Shown piece after piece: positions 53,102 to 61,979 of a stretch of DNA of 64,000 nucleotides. The DNA lies in NCBI RefSeq assembly GCF_010435915.1, contig NZ_JAAFZH010000002.1, positions 496,001 to 560,000 on the forward strand, given 5' to 3'. Every line of letters starts with the position of its first letter. The first letter of the stretch is position 1. The stretch is from Spirosoma terrae. GTDB taxonomy: Bacteria; Bacteroidota; Bacteroidia; Cytophagales; Spirosomataceae. The notes beneath the pieces were generated by a model that saw nothing but the letters and a program-made list of their open reading frames with translations, was not told where the DNA came from and made no database searches. The position numbers were made by a program, and so were the translations under genes.

Positions 53102-53947
53102 ATGAAGATTACCCTGACCAAGAATGCATACGGCAAGAATGCCGTAAACCTGTCTAAAATTATTCGGCATCCCGACTATCATGAATTCAGGCAGATTTCT
53201 GTTAATGTATCATTGGAAGGTGATTTTGAGACGGCCCATACGCTGGGCGATAATGCCAATATTTTGCCGACCGATACGCAAAAGAATACGGTGTATGCCC
53301 TGGCGAAAGACCACTTTACAGATTCAATAGAAAACTTTGGCCTCTATCTGGCGAATCATTTCATAGCCAATAATCCGCAGGTTTCGCAGGCTACGGTCGA
53401 TATTGTCGAATACCCGTGGACCCGGATGACGTTCGATGGCGAAGCCCATCATCATGCCTACGTTGGCGGCAGTTCAGAAAAGCACACTACGTCGATTAGG
53501 CAAACAACGAATGGCGTTACGGTCGTTTCTGGCATAAAAGACCTGCTGATTCTAAAAACGACCGACTCTGGTTTTGAAGGCTATATCAAGGATCAATATA
53601 CGACGCTGAAAGAAACCGCCGACCGGATTTTTGCCACGCAATGCGAAGCTACCTGGACGTATACGACTCCTGACCTGGAATTTACAGCGCTCTTTACCCG
53701 CATTCGGAAAATATTATTGAAAACGTTCGCTCACCATAAAAGTCTGTCGGTTCAACAGACCTTACTGACCATGGGTAAGGCTGTTCTGGAAGAAAATCCT
53801 GACGTGAGCGAAATAAGTCTGAAAATGCCCAATAAGCATCATATCCTGTTCAATCTGGAGCAGTTCGGAATGGAGAACAAGAATGAAATTTTCATCGCCA
53901 CCGACGAGCCCTATGGTTATATCACGGGGACAATAACCAGAACGTAA
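53102..53947 (+). CDS. Urate oxidase (uricase)
   Basis: 281 residues from the ATG at 53102 (a TTG at 53072 in frame would add 10 residues). KITLTKNAYGKNAVNLSKI, the ILPTDTQKNTVYALAKDH motif near residue 60 (Thr that, with Lys near the N-terminus, forms the catalytic pair), ENFGLYLANHFI, WTRM and the C-terminal MPNKHHILFNLEQFGMENKNEIF and EPYGYITGTI are conserved in uricases. Cofactor-free, makes 5-hydroxyisourate and H2O2. The only purine gene on the plus strand, divergent from allB. Confidence 0.95.
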   Translation: MKITLTKNAYGKNAVNLSKIIRHPDYHEFRQISVNVSLEGDFETAHTLGDNANILPTDTQKNTVYALAKDHFTDSIENFGLYLANHFIANNPQVSQATVDIVEYPWTRMTFDGEAHHHAYVGGSSEKHTTSIRQTTNGVTVVSGIKDLLILKTTDSGFEGYIKDQYTTLKETADRIFATQCEATWTYTTPDLEFTALFTRIRKILLKTFAHHKSLSVQQTLLTMGKAVLEENPDVSEISLKMPNKHHILFNLEQFGMENKNEIFIATDEPYGYITGTITRT

Positions 53948-53989
53948 GCCGCCTAGTTGATGATCATTTTCATAAAAAGCAAACAGTAT

Positions 53990-54967
53990 TTATTCCGGTT
54001 TATTTTTTACCTGAATGATCTGGGCCGCAATACTCACCGCTATTTCTTCGGGCGCCTGGCTATGAATCGGAAGGCCAATAGGCGCATGAATACGGTTTAG
54101 CTTCTCCTCCGTAATACCTTCTGCCCGATAGCCAGCGAATAAGGTGTTAATCTTGGTCTGGCTTCCCAGAACGCCAAAATACCGGAACGATTTGTCGAAT
54201 AAGGCCCGAATCGCCTGATCGTCTGTTCGATAGCCAAATGTCATAACAACAACATATTGGTGATTGCCCGATGGAATCATGTTGTTTAGCTGGGCGTAGT
54301 CGTCGACAACGGTTTTGTCATGTGCTACGTCGTTTAGCTGCATGGTATGCAGATCGGGCCGATTGTCGTACACATGAATGCAAAAATCCATCGTCGACAT
54401 TATCCGCGATAGTGCCAACGCGCAATGGCCTCCACCAACGATGAAGAGATGATTCGTAAAACCGATACGTTCCTGATAGCGCCAATCCTGTTCTGACCGT
54501 ATCGTGAACTCATAGTCCGTTTCGGGTAACAGATCCGTTGAGAATTGAATACCGGACAGCGATAGGGTAAGCAAGCCTGTGTCGCCCTTCTTCAGACAGT
54601 TCACAATCGCCTGAACAGACTGGGCGTCGCTGGGCTGTACGCAATACTGTAAAATGGTTTGATCGCCAGAGCAAATCATGCCGCTCTGATTATGCGTTAC
54701 TTTTTTGTCGTGGTATTGTGTCCGAATGGAAAGGGTAGCCGCCTTGTTTCGAAGCGTTTCTTTTGCCAATTCAATGAATTTATGCTCCATAATGCCACCA
54801 CCGATAGAACCAGCCATCTCGCCAGGCAGATTGACGGCCATCAGAAATCCCTGCCTACCCGGACTGCTACCGTGGCTTTCCAGCACGTATAGAAGCATGA
54901 CGGGTATATGTCGCAAAAGGCTATCATGAATTAGCTGCCAGGTGCTTAGCGCTTTCGGTTTGTTCAT
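53990..54967 (-). CDS. xdhC: XdhC-family molybdenum-cofactor maturation protein
   Basis: 325 residues. The N-terminal domain starts LLYVLESHGSSPGRQGFLMAV and includes GSIGGGIMEHKFIELA (the CoxI/XdhC signature), and the C-terminal Rossmann domain has HLFIVGGGHCALALSRI and YFGVLGSQTKINTLFAGY. XdhC binds and sulfurates the molybdenum cofactor for xanthine dehydrogenase. Its start lies 44 bases inside the end of xdhB, so translation is coupled. Confidence 0.92.
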   Translation of the reverse strand: MNKPKALSTWQLIHDSLLRHIPVMLLYVLESHGSSPGRQGFLMAVNLPGEMAGSIGGGIMEHKFIELAKETLRNKAATLSIRTQYHDKKVTHNQSGMICSGDQTILQYCVQPSDAQSVQAIVNCLKKGDTGLLTLSLSGIQFSTDLLPETDYEFTIRSEQDWRYQERIGFTNHLFIVGGGHCALALSRIMSTMDFCIHVYDNRPDLHTMQLNDVAHDKTVVDDYAQLNNMIPSGNHQYVVVMTFGYRTDDQAIRALFDKSFRYFGVLGSQTKINTLFAGYRAEGITEEKLNRIHAPIGLPIHSQAPEEIAVSIAAQIIQVKNKPE

Positions 54968-57239
54968 TCGTTACGGAATCTTCCTTCGCAGAGTTGTCAT
55001 ATAAAGCCAATAAAACTTTTTCAGGAGTCATTGGCGCATCAAACGGTATCGCAGCGGTAGAGTTAAATGCATAAATGGCGTTACGTAGCGCAAAATAGGC
55101 GCCGATACCGTACATCAAGGGTGGCTCTCCGACAGCTTTTGATCGGAAAATGGCCAGATTATCCTGCTCGGTTTTCAGGGGTTCAATGGCAATTTCTTTG
55201 GGAACAGAATAGATGTCGGGGACTTTGTAGGTCGATAAAGCATTGGACCGTAAACGCCCGGCTTTGTCATAGACGACTTCTTCCATAGTCATCCAGCCGA
55301 GTCCCTGAACGATACCGCCTTCAATCTGCCCCCGGTCGATCAGTGGATTCATGCTAACGCCAAAGTCATGGACAACTTTAACGGATTCCATGTCGTACGT
55401 ACCGCGCAGACAGTCGATGGTCACTTCGACAATGGCTGTTCCGTAAACATGATACGCAAAGGGATGGCCTTTCTCCCGGCTGGCATCGTAGTGAATTTCC
55501 GGCGTAGCGTAATGGGCGTGTTCAGAAAGACTAACGCGCTTCGTGAATGCCTCCATCACCAGTCGATTCCAGTCCCAGTCGGTACGTTCGCCGTTCACAT
55601 ACACCCATTCGTCTTTCAGGATGATTTCTTCGGCAGACACCTGGAATTCTCCAGCAGCTACCACTTTTAATCGGTTAACGATTTCGGTACAGGCCATCTG
55701 CACTGCCTTTCCGTTCAGATCGGCCGTAGCGCTGGCGGCAGAGGGAGATGTATTGGCGATTCGATACGTACTGGTTGCTTGCAACTTAATGCGTTCTGGA
55801 CGTACTGAAAACTCATGGGCCGCTACCTGGAGCATCTTGGTATTTACGCCCTGCCCCATTTCTACGGCTCCCGTGCTGACGCCAACGCTTCCGTCGGTGT
55901 AGACATGGACGAGTGCCCGCGCCTGATTCATCCGGGTGTTCGTAAATGAGATGCCAAAGCAGATTGGCATTAACGCAATTCCTTTCTTGTACAGTACGTT
56001 GGTGGCATTGAACGAATCGATTCGGCTTCTGATGGCACTGAGTTCGTACAACTCTTGGGCTTTGTTCCAGCAGGCATGTGCTTCACTCACTGCTTTCTGG
56101 CCGTAGGCAAATTCGTCGCCCGTTTTATTCAGATTTCTGGACTGAATGACTGATGCGTCAATGCCTAAGTTTTCAGCGGCTTTGGCAATGGCGGCTTCGA
56201 TGACAAACATCCCCTGTGGACCGCCAAACCCCCGGAAAGCCGTGTTGGGTGGCAAATGGGTTCGACAGCTATAGGCCGTGGCTGTTACGTTCGGAATGAA
56301 ATAGCTGTTGGTGCAGTGGAAAAGGGTACGTTCGAGAACAGCGGGCGACAGGTCGGCGGCCGCGCCTGCATTCTGGTAGAACGTAGCTTCGTAAGCAATG
56401 ATACGTAGCTCATCGTCCAGCCCGATTTTGAAATCTGACGAATAGGGATGACGCTTGCCGGTCATGGCCATATCTTCCATCCGATGGAGCGAATATTTGA
56501 CCGGTTTTCGGAGAATATGCGCGGCTAACGCACACAAGGCCGCCCACATATTGGCCTGATCTTCTTTGCCGCCAAAACCGCCACCGAGCCGCGTTACGTC
56601 GACATCAATCTGGTGCATAGCCAACCCCGACGATCGGGCAACGGCCCGTTGTACGGCGGTTGGTCCCTGTGTTGACGAATACAGCTTAATGGCGTTGTTC
56701 TCCTGCGGAATAGCGTAAGCTCCCTGCGTTTCAATGTACAGATGCTCCTGGCCGTTTGAGTCTGCCCGGCCCTTAGAAATATGCGTGCATTGTGCCCAGG
56801 CCGTGCTCGTATCGCCAAGCCGATGGGTTCGGGGACGGATGATCAATTCGCCCTTGGCATGTGCTTCGCGTGGATCAGTAATAACGGGGAGCGGATCAAT
56901 GTCAACGGTTATTTTTTTTACAGCCGCCCTGGCTTGATCGTCGGCTTCGGCCAGTACGAAAGCAATGGGCATACCGACGTAGTGAACGTGATGTTCGGCC
57001 AGCAGTGGTTCGTCAGGCACGATACCCCCTATCTGATTTTCGCCCGTTACGTCCTGGTAGGTTAGTATTTTTACTACGCCGGGCATGGCTTCAGCCACCG
57101 ACAGGTCAAGGCGTTTAATGATGCCATGAGCAATGGGTGAGGGAAATGCGGCTCCGAACAACGTGCCCTGAACTAACGGAATGTCGTCCAGATAAATTGA
57201 TTCGCCCCGTACATGCGTTCTGGAATCTATATTTTTCAT
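54924..57239 (-). CDS. xdhB: Xanthine dehydrogenase molybdenum-binding subunit
   Basis: 771 residues from the ATG at 57239 (MKNIDSRTHVRGESIYL). An ATG at 57290 opens the same frame but its first 17 residues are coded by the palindrome at 57256-57327 and have no family match. GGGFGGKEDQANMWA, FRGFGGPQGMFVIEAAI, GAVEMGQGVNTKMLQVAAHEF and FRSKAVGEPPLMYGIGAYFAL (Glu of the VGEPP motif is the catalytic base) are xanthine dehydrogenase large-domain signatures. Oxidises hypoxanthine to xanthine and urate. Confidence 0.95.
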   Translation of the reverse strand: MKNIDSRTHVRGESIYLDDIPLVQGTLFGAAFPSPIAHGIIKRLDLSVAEAMPGVVKILTYQDVTGENQIGGIVPDEPLLAEHHVHYVGMPIAFVLAEADDQARAAVKKITVDIDPLPVITDPREAHAKGELIIRPRTHRLGDTSTAWAQCTHISKGRADSNGQEHLYIETQGAYAIPQENNAIKLYSSTQGPTAVQRAVARSSGLAMHQIDVDVTRLGGGFGGKEDQANMWAALCALAAHILRKPVKYSLHRMEDMAMTGKRHPYSSDFKIGLDDELRIIAYEATFYQNAGAAADLSPAVLERTLFHCTNSYFIPNVTATAYSCRTHLPPNTAFRGFGGPQGMFVIEAAIAKAAENLGIDASVIQSRNLNKTGDEFAYGQKAVSEAHACWNKAQELYELSAIRSRIDSFNATNVLYKKGIALMPICFGISFTNTRMNQARALVHVYTDGSVGVSTGAVEMGQGVNTKMLQVAAHEFSVRPERIKLQATSTYRIANTSPSAASATADLNGKAVQMACTEIVNRLKVVAAGEFQVSAEEIILKDEWVYVNGERTDWDWNRLVMEAFTKRVSLSEHAHYATPEIHYDASREKGHPFAYHVYGTAIVEVTIDCLRGTYDMESVKVVHDFGVSMNPLIDRGQIEGGIVQGLGWMTMEEVVYDKAGRLRSNALSTYKVPDIYSVPKEIAIEPLKTEQDNLAIFRSKAVGEPPLMYGIGAYFALRNAIYAFNSTAAIPFDAPMTPEKVLLALYDNSAKEDSVTNEQTESAKHLAANS

Positions 57240-57255
57240 AATGCTATCGAAGTAG

Positions 57256-57327
57256 GATAGAAAGCAGATTTTTAGGATTGGTATGATCAATAATGATCTT
57301 AATCATCCTAACAATCTGCGGTCTATT
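57256..57327. repeat. AATAGAACGC-family palindrome, copy 3
   Basis: 72 bp. The outer GATAGAAAGC at 57256-57265 and its complement of GCGGTCTATT at 57318-57327 match the family with one or two changes. It holds the TAG stop codon of xdhA (57323-57325). Its left 57272-57300 is identical over 29 nt to 60145-60173, which is the arm of the copy that carries the GxxExxY gene. Ends 16 bases before the xdhB start. Confidence 0.9.
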
Positions 57328-58738
57328 GAATCAACAACTGCTCCACTTTCAGCTCGGGAAACAGCTTTATGAAATGAGCTTTTATCAATTGAGCCAGCAG
57401 TAGGCGTTTGTAGGTTTCCGTACCACGTGCATCGCTGATGGGCGAGATTTCGGTTTGAGCGATGGCTGTGGCCTGAAGTACTACGTCTTCGGTAATTGAC
57501 TTTCCCGTCAAAAACGTTTCCGTTTTTACCAGCCGCTTCGGAATAGGCGCAACTCCTCCGGCCGATAGTTTTACCGACGTAATGACATTGTTTTCAACAG
57601 TGAGGTTGATAGCCGAATTGACACTGGCAATATCCAGATGCGTGCGTTTGCTGACTTTCTCGAAGTTAAACCGAGTGGTTGCACCAGGTAAATCAAATCG
57701 AATCTGGGTCAAATGCTCTTCTGGCTGTTTATCCAGCATTTTATAGCCCAGGTACAGGTTTCGTAGTGGTAATTCGCGTAACGTAACGCCATTGCTAAAT
57801 GTCAACGTAGCATCCAGCGCCAGAAAAAATATTGTGAAATCGCCAATGGGTGAGGCATTGATGAAATTGCCACCAATGGTCGCTATGTTACGGATGGGCG
57901 TCGATGACACTAATTTAGTGTAGTCGTTGAAGCCAGGAAAATAGCGTTGTATGATCTCCGACTCGATCAGATCGGTTACAGTCGATGCGGGTCCAATAAT
58001 ACATTGGTTACCTTCCTGCTGAATGCCTTTTAACTCCGTTTTATCGAACAAAAACTGAATCGATGCGTCTTTAATTTCGTCATGCTTTTGTACGTAAACA
58101 TCCGTTCCGCCCCCGATACGTTGTGCGAGTGGATTGTCGTTTTTGAGTTCTCCGTCTACCCCTAGAGACAACGTTTGTAAACGATCCTGAATCGTGGTGA
58201 AGTAAGCAGGTAGTATGTTTTGTCCTACGGCAAAGTCTGTAGGCGTTTCGTTGTTACGGGGTTCCAGCAGATGTGCTACGTGTGTGGCTGCCCTCTCGAT
58301 GGATTTATAGCCCGTACACCGGCATATATTTCCGTCAATAGCGGTAATGGCATTCTGGACAGTAGGCTCGTTTTTACTCAGACAAAAACCGGCTAGCGAC
58401 ATCACAAATCCGGGCGTACAGAAACCGCATTGCGTGGCGGACTCATCGGTCATTGCCTGCTGAATAGGATTCAGATCAGTCATGTTGATGCCTTCTACCG
58501 TTACAATATGTTTGCCATGCGCATTACCCAACGGCATCAGGCAGGAGGTCGCCGTACGATAGCGTAACGTCCCCGTCGACAGGTCGCCAACGAGTACGGT
58601 ACAAGCCCCACAATCGCCCTCGCGACAACCGATTTTCGTACCCATCAGGTGTTGATGATAGCGTATAAAATCAAGTACAGGCGTTCCGGATGGGAGGGAC
58701 GTGTTAACTTCTTTGTTATTTAAAATAAATTCAATCAA
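57323..58738 (-). CDS. xdhA: Xanthine dehydrogenase small subunit (2Fe-2S and FAD)
   Basis: 471 residues. The N-terminal ferredoxin domain has GCREGDCGACTVLVGDLS and TATSCLMPLG; the helical Fe-S domain has TQCGFCTPGFVMSLAGF and NICRCTGYKSI. The FAD domain begins near residue 200 with RIGGGTDVYVQKHDE and contains SSTPIRNIATIGGNFINASPIGD. Carries electrons from the Mo site to NAD. Fusion of Fe-S and FAD domains with a separate Mo subunit is the bacterial XdhAB layout. Its stop codon is inside the palindrome at 57256-57327. Confidence 0.96.
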   Translation of the reverse strand: MIEFILNNKEVNTSLPSGTPVLDFIRYHQHLMGTKIGCREGDCGACTVLVGDLSTGTLRYRTATSCLMPLGNAHGKHIVTVEGINMTDLNPIQQAMTDESATQCGFCTPGFVMSLAGFCLSKNEPTVQNAITAIDGNICRCTGYKSIERAATHVAHLLEPRNNETPTDFAVGQNILPAYFTTIQDRLQTLSLGVDGELKNDNPLAQRIGGGTDVYVQKHDEIKDASIQFLFDKTELKGIQQEGNQCIIGPASTVTDLIESEIIQRYFPGFNDYTKLVSSTPIRNIATIGGNFINASPIGDFTIFFLALDATLTFSNGVTLRELPLRNLYLGYKMLDKQPEEHLTQIRFDLPGATTRFNFEKVSKRTHLDIASVNSAINLTVENNVITSVKLSAGGVAPIPKRLVKTETFLTGKSITEDVVLQATAIAQTEISPISDARGTETYKRLLLAQLIKAHFIKLFPELKVEQLLIQ

Positions 58739-58762
58739 TTGTATGTCACATGTTTATAGAAA

Positions 58763-58844
58763 AATAGAACGCAGGTCGTCATGATTTTTATGATCTATAT
58801 AGATCTTAAGTAATCATAAAAATCATGACGATCTGCGTTCTATT
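58763..58844. repeat. AATAGAACGC-family palindrome, copy 4 (best hairpin)
   Basis: 82 bp. Arm AATAGAACGCAGGTCGTCAT from 58763 continues to 32 nt that pair with 58813-58844 with one mismatch, with an 18-nt loop around CTATATAGATCTTAAG. It fills the gap between preA and xdhA: it begins 5 bases after the preA stop and ends 24 bases before the xdhA start. Confidence 0.95.
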
Positions 58845-58849
58845 GTGTA

Positions 58850-60118
58850 TTAATGATCATTCAGCGGCAAACCGCGCTGTTGGAATTCTATCCAGTTCAG
58901 GTATTCGTCGCCTTTACGTTGTTCTACCATCGTGATACAATTGTCGACGGGACATACCAATTTACATAAATTACAGCCAACGCACTCATTTTCGATGATC
59001 GAATACGTATTATAGGGCTTGCCGTAGGTCAGGTTTATGGCCTGATGTGACGTATCTTCGCAGGCGATGTAGCAGAGGCCGCAATGGATGCACTTGTCCT
59101 GATTGATGTTGGCAACGATGTGGTAATTGATATCGAGATCTTCCCAATGCGTGATGGTCGGGACTGATTTGCCAATAAAGTCGTAGATGGTGTTAAAGCC
59201 TTTTTCGTCCATCCAGTTGTTGAGTCCGTCGCAAAGGTCTTCGATGATGCGAAAACCATGCTTCATAACGGCCGTACAAACCTGCACCGACGTAGCACCC
59301 AGAAGCATAAATTCGGCGGCATCTTTCCAGGTGCTGATTCCGCCGATACCCGAAATCGGTACGCGCGACGTAACAGGATCTTGGGCAATGGTTGTCAGCA
59401 TTTTGAGAGCAACTGGCTTGACGGCAGGGCCACAATAGCCACCATAGGCCGATTTGCCCGCTACGTATGGATTGGGTACAAACGTGTCCAGGTCGACCCC
59501 CGTTACGGACTGAATGGTGTTAATGAGCGACAAGGCATTTGTTCCCCCCTCGATGGATGCTCTACCAGTCGGAACAACCGAATGCACATTTGGGGTCAGC
59601 TTGGTAATAACCGGAATCGTCGCTTTTTCCATGACCCATTCCACCACCATTTTCGCGATTTCAGGATCTTGCCCGACGGCTGCGCCCATACCCCGTTCGG
59701 TCATGCCATGAGGACAACCGAAATTTAGTTCGAGTCCATGCGCTCCTGTGTCCTCAACCTGGGCAATCAGTTCATGCCATTTGTCGCGGGTATTGTCGGC
59801 CATGAGCGATACAACCATCGCCCGGTCGGGAAACTCCCGAATGCATTCGGCAATCTCGCGCAGATTGATAGCCAATGGCCGATCCGAAATGAGTTCGATA
59901 TTATTCAATCCCATCATTTTCGTACCGTTGTAATCAACTGCCGAGTACCGCGACGATACGTTCTTGACCTGCGACCCCAGCGTTTTCCAGACAACACCGC
60001 CCCAACCTGCTTCGAAAGCACGTAGTACGTTGTATTTTTTGTCCGTCGGTGGAGCGCTCGCCAGCCAAAACGGATTCGGCGATTTAATACCGAGAAAATT
60101 TGTTGATAGATCAGCCAT
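58850..60118 (-). CDS. preA: NAD-dependent dihydropyrimidine dehydrogenase subunit PreA
   Basis: 422 residues from the ATG at 60118 (MADLSTNFLGIKSPNPF). An ATG at 60163 in the same frame lies in the palindrome, so the extra 15 residues are not family-like. The FMN barrel has LNFGCPHGMTERGMGAAVGQ and GGISTWKDAAEFML. Two [4Fe-4S] clusters are seen near residues 338-395: CIHCGLCYIACED, then CVGCNLCKLVCPVDNC. Reduces uracil and thymine with PreT. Length fits PreA. The next upstream gene in the run is separated by the GxxExxY insert. Confidence 0.95.
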   Translation of the reverse strand: MADLSTNFLGIKSPNPFWLASAPPTDKKYNVLRAFEAGWGGVVWKTLGSQVKNVSSRYSAVDYNGTKMMGLNNIELISDRPLAINLREIAECIREFPDRAMVVSLMADNTRDKWHELIAQVEDTGAHGLELNFGCPHGMTERGMGAAVGQDPEIAKMVVEWVMEKATIPVITKLTPNVHSVVPTGRASIEGGTNALSLINTIQSVTGVDLDTFVPNPYVAGKSAYGGYCGPAVKPVALKMLTTIAQDPVTSRVPISGIGGISTWKDAAEFMLLGATSVQVCTAVMKHGFRIIEDLCDGLNNWMDEKGFNTIYDFIGKSVPTITHWEDLDINYHIVANINQDKCIHCGLCYIACEDTSHQAINLTYGKPYNTYSIIENECVGCNLCKLVCPVDNCITMVEQRKGDEYLNWIEFQQRGLPLNDH

Positions 60119-60128
60119 ATAGTTAATC

Positions 60129-60621
60129 AATAGAACGCTGATTGTTAGGATTGGTATGATCAATAATGATCTTTTCGGCTGTTGGCAAAAACTCTACGCT
60201 TTTGTTGCGGTTGTCGACCAAAATTGAGTAAAAGACCAACTTCAATATCAGTAGCTTTAAGATAATTAGTCAATTGAGCTTCATGCTCAGGTACTATTCC
60301 ATCGGCGGCTTTCAATTCGATAATAACGCAGTTATTAACAATCAAATCAGCGTAGTACACGCCTACCTTCTGTTGTTCGTAATACACGTCGATTGGTTGC
60401 TGCGTAACACAGTCTAACCCCAGCTTAAGTAATTCGATACGCATTGCGTTCTCATACACTTTCTCAAGAAAACCATAACCCAGTGTATTATAAACTCGAT
60501 AGAAAGCCTTTAAAATCAGTTGCGTCAGGTCAGAATGTTGATAGTTAGTATCCATGATTAGCAGAATTGCTTACTAAAATCATAAATTCATCTTAACCAT
60601 CATAAAAATCAGCGTTCTATT
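60129..60621 (-). mobile_element. Palindrome-bounded element carrying a GxxExxY nuclease-like gene
   Basis: 493 bp. The outer arm AATAGAACGCTGATT (from 60129) and the complement of AATCAGCGTTCTATT (ending 60621) are the family palindrome ends, as in the gene-less copies of 63-82 bp. Between the arms lies the whole gene 60160-60555, in the same strand sense as the operon. Its inner left arm 60145-60173 is identical to 57272-57300. It splits preA from preT, which are usually neighbours. The stop codon of preT (60617-60619) is within the right arm. Mobility is inferred, no target duplication is seen. Confidence 0.7.
60160..60555 (-). CDS. GxxExxY protein, PD-(D/E)XK nuclease-like
   Basis: 131 residues. 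LGYGFLEKVYENAMRIELL holds the family motif G28-x2-E31-x2-Y34. The core looks like a PD-(D/E)XK fold: YADLIVNNCVIIELKAADG has Asp70 and the Glu80-x-Lys82 of the catalytic motif, and EHEAQLTNYLKATDI gives the Gln94 region. Such proteins are widespread, multi-copy and of unknown function. The last codons (KDHY) and stop are coded by the left arm of the palindrome, so gene and repeat form one unit. Nuclease activity is predicted, not known. Confidence 0.85.
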   Translation of the reverse strand: MDTNYQHSDLTQLILKAFYRVYNTLGYGFLEKVYENAMRIELLKLGLDCVTQQPIDVYYEQQKVGVYYADLIVNNCVIIELKAADGIVPEHEAQLTNYLKATDIEVGLLLNFGRQPQQKRRVFANSRKDHY

Positions 60622-61957
60622 TCCTGAGGAACCCTAAGATCGCTCGGGCTCCGTCTTTCCCGGCTTGTACGGCATCGACGACTTCTTTGCCGCCGTTGAC
60701 GCAATCGCCACCCGCAAACACGCCGGGGATGTTGGTTTCGCAGTTTTCGTTGATCACTAGTTTACCGTACCAATGAGTCAACTGGTTGTCCTGTACCAAA
60801 TCTTCGTATGGAATTTGACCGGCCGCTTTAATCACCATATCGACGTCCAACGCAATAGTTTCGCCTGTTTCGACAGGAGTCCGTCGACCGCTGGTGTCGG
60901 GTACACCCAATTCCATTACGTTGCAAATCAATTGCGTGACACGCCCATTTTCACCACGCACTTCTTTAGGCGATGCCAGCCAGATAATGGAACAGCCATC
61001 TAGTTTGGCCAGATTTAGCTCCACTTCGGTGCTTGGCATTTCGGCTTGTGTCCGACGATAGACGATCGTTACTTCTTTAGCGCCGAGTCGTTTCGCTTGG
61101 GTGGCTGCATCAATGGCCGTCATGCCCAGGCCAATTACCGCTACTTTATCGCCAACCGGAACGGATGGGTAGCCTTTCTCGCGAATGTCGTAGATGAAGC
61201 GTAGAGCATCTTCAACGCCTGCCAGCTCTTCGCCGGGAATGTCCAGAGAACGGGCTACACCAACGCCAATGCCCAGATAAACCGCGTCATAATTGGCCTG
61301 CAACTCCGCCAACGTAACATTACGGCCCAGTTCCTGCTCGTATTTGATGTGAATGCCGCCCAGCGACGTAATGAACTTAACTTCATCGTCGCAGAACTGG
61401 GGTGTCACTTTATAGGCGGCAATGCCATAGGTCATCAGGCCACCCCCTTTGCTTTCTTTTTCGTAGATCGTTACTTCTACCCCTTCGCGACTCAATACGT
61501 GGGCGCAACTCAAGCCAGCCGGTCCTGCCCCAACAATAGCCACTTTTTTACCGGTAGACGGCTTGCGCTGGAACAAGGGCCACTGAGCGGCAATGGCTTT
61601 TTCTGTCGAATAGCGTTGAAGTTTAGCGATGGGGATCGGTGGTTCGTCCAGCAGGTTGTAGACGCAGGAACCTTCGCATAGTTTCTCTACAGGGCAGACT
61701 TTAGAGCAGCCGCCCCCCATAATATTGGCGTCCAGAATCGTATAGGCCGAACCTTTGATATTATCGGTGCTAATCTGCTTAATGAACTTGGGAATGTTGA
61801 TGCTCGTTGGGCAACTCTTGGTGCAGGGAGCATCGTAACAAAACAGACAGCGATTCGCTTCCACCAATGCCGCTTCCCGGTTTTCAAAGGGCGGGTGGAT
61901 GTCGCTGAAATTTTGCTCGTATTGTTCAGCCGTAAGTCGATTATTTTTAATAGACAC
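60617..61957 (-). CDS. preT: NAD(P)-dependent dihydropyrimidine dehydrogenase subunit PreT (GltD-like)
   Basis: 446 residues. An N-terminal Fe-S part has FCYDAPCTKSCPTSINIPKF and CSKVCPVEKLCEGSCVYNLL. Two dinucleotide-binding sites follow: VAIVGAGPAGLSCAHVLSREG (FAD) and KVAVIGLGMTAIDAATQAKRLGA (NAD(P)), then GVFAGGDCVNGGKEVVDA near the end. Passes electrons from NADH to PreA. Stop codon TAG is given by the arm of the palindromic element. Confidence 0.92.
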   Translation of the reverse strand: MSIKNNRLTAEQYEQNFSDIHPPFENREAALVEANRCLFCYDAPCTKSCPTSINIPKFIKQISTDNIKGSAYTILDANIMGGGCSKVCPVEKLCEGSCVYNLLDEPPIPIAKLQRYSTEKAIAAQWPLFQRKPSTGKKVAIVGAGPAGLSCAHVLSREGVEVTIYEKESKGGGLMTYGIAAYKVTPQFCDDEVKFITSLGGIHIKYEQELGRNVTLAELQANYDAVYLGIGVGVARSLDIPGEELAGVEDALRFIYDIREKGYPSVPVGDKVAVIGLGMTAIDAATQAKRLGAKEVTIVYRRTQAEMPSTEVELNLAKLDGCSIIWLASPKEVRGENGRVTQLICNVMELGVPDTSGRRTPVETGETIALDVDMVIKAAGQIPYEDLVQDNQLTHWYGKLVINENCETNIPGVFAGGDCVNGGKEVVDAVQAGKDGARAILGFLRK

Positions 61958-61979
61958 GTCTTTCGAATGGTGAATGGTG

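Noticed and set aside
57240-57290. Upstream start for xdhB at 57290 (N-terminus MIIPILKICFLSYFDS)
   Set aside because: These codons lie in the palindrome and its spacer and match no xanthine dehydrogenase; the ATG at 57239 gives the normal N-terminus.
58763-58844. Palindrome copy 4 as a plain intrinsic terminator
   Set aside because: No U-run after either arm, and the same arms recur inside five other operon gaps, so a repeat-family explanation is better.
60119-60163. Upstream start for preA at 60163 (MIIPILTISVLLINY)
   Set aside because: Coded by the same palindrome arm as the false xdhB start, hence the near-identical first residues; the ATG at 60118 fits the family.
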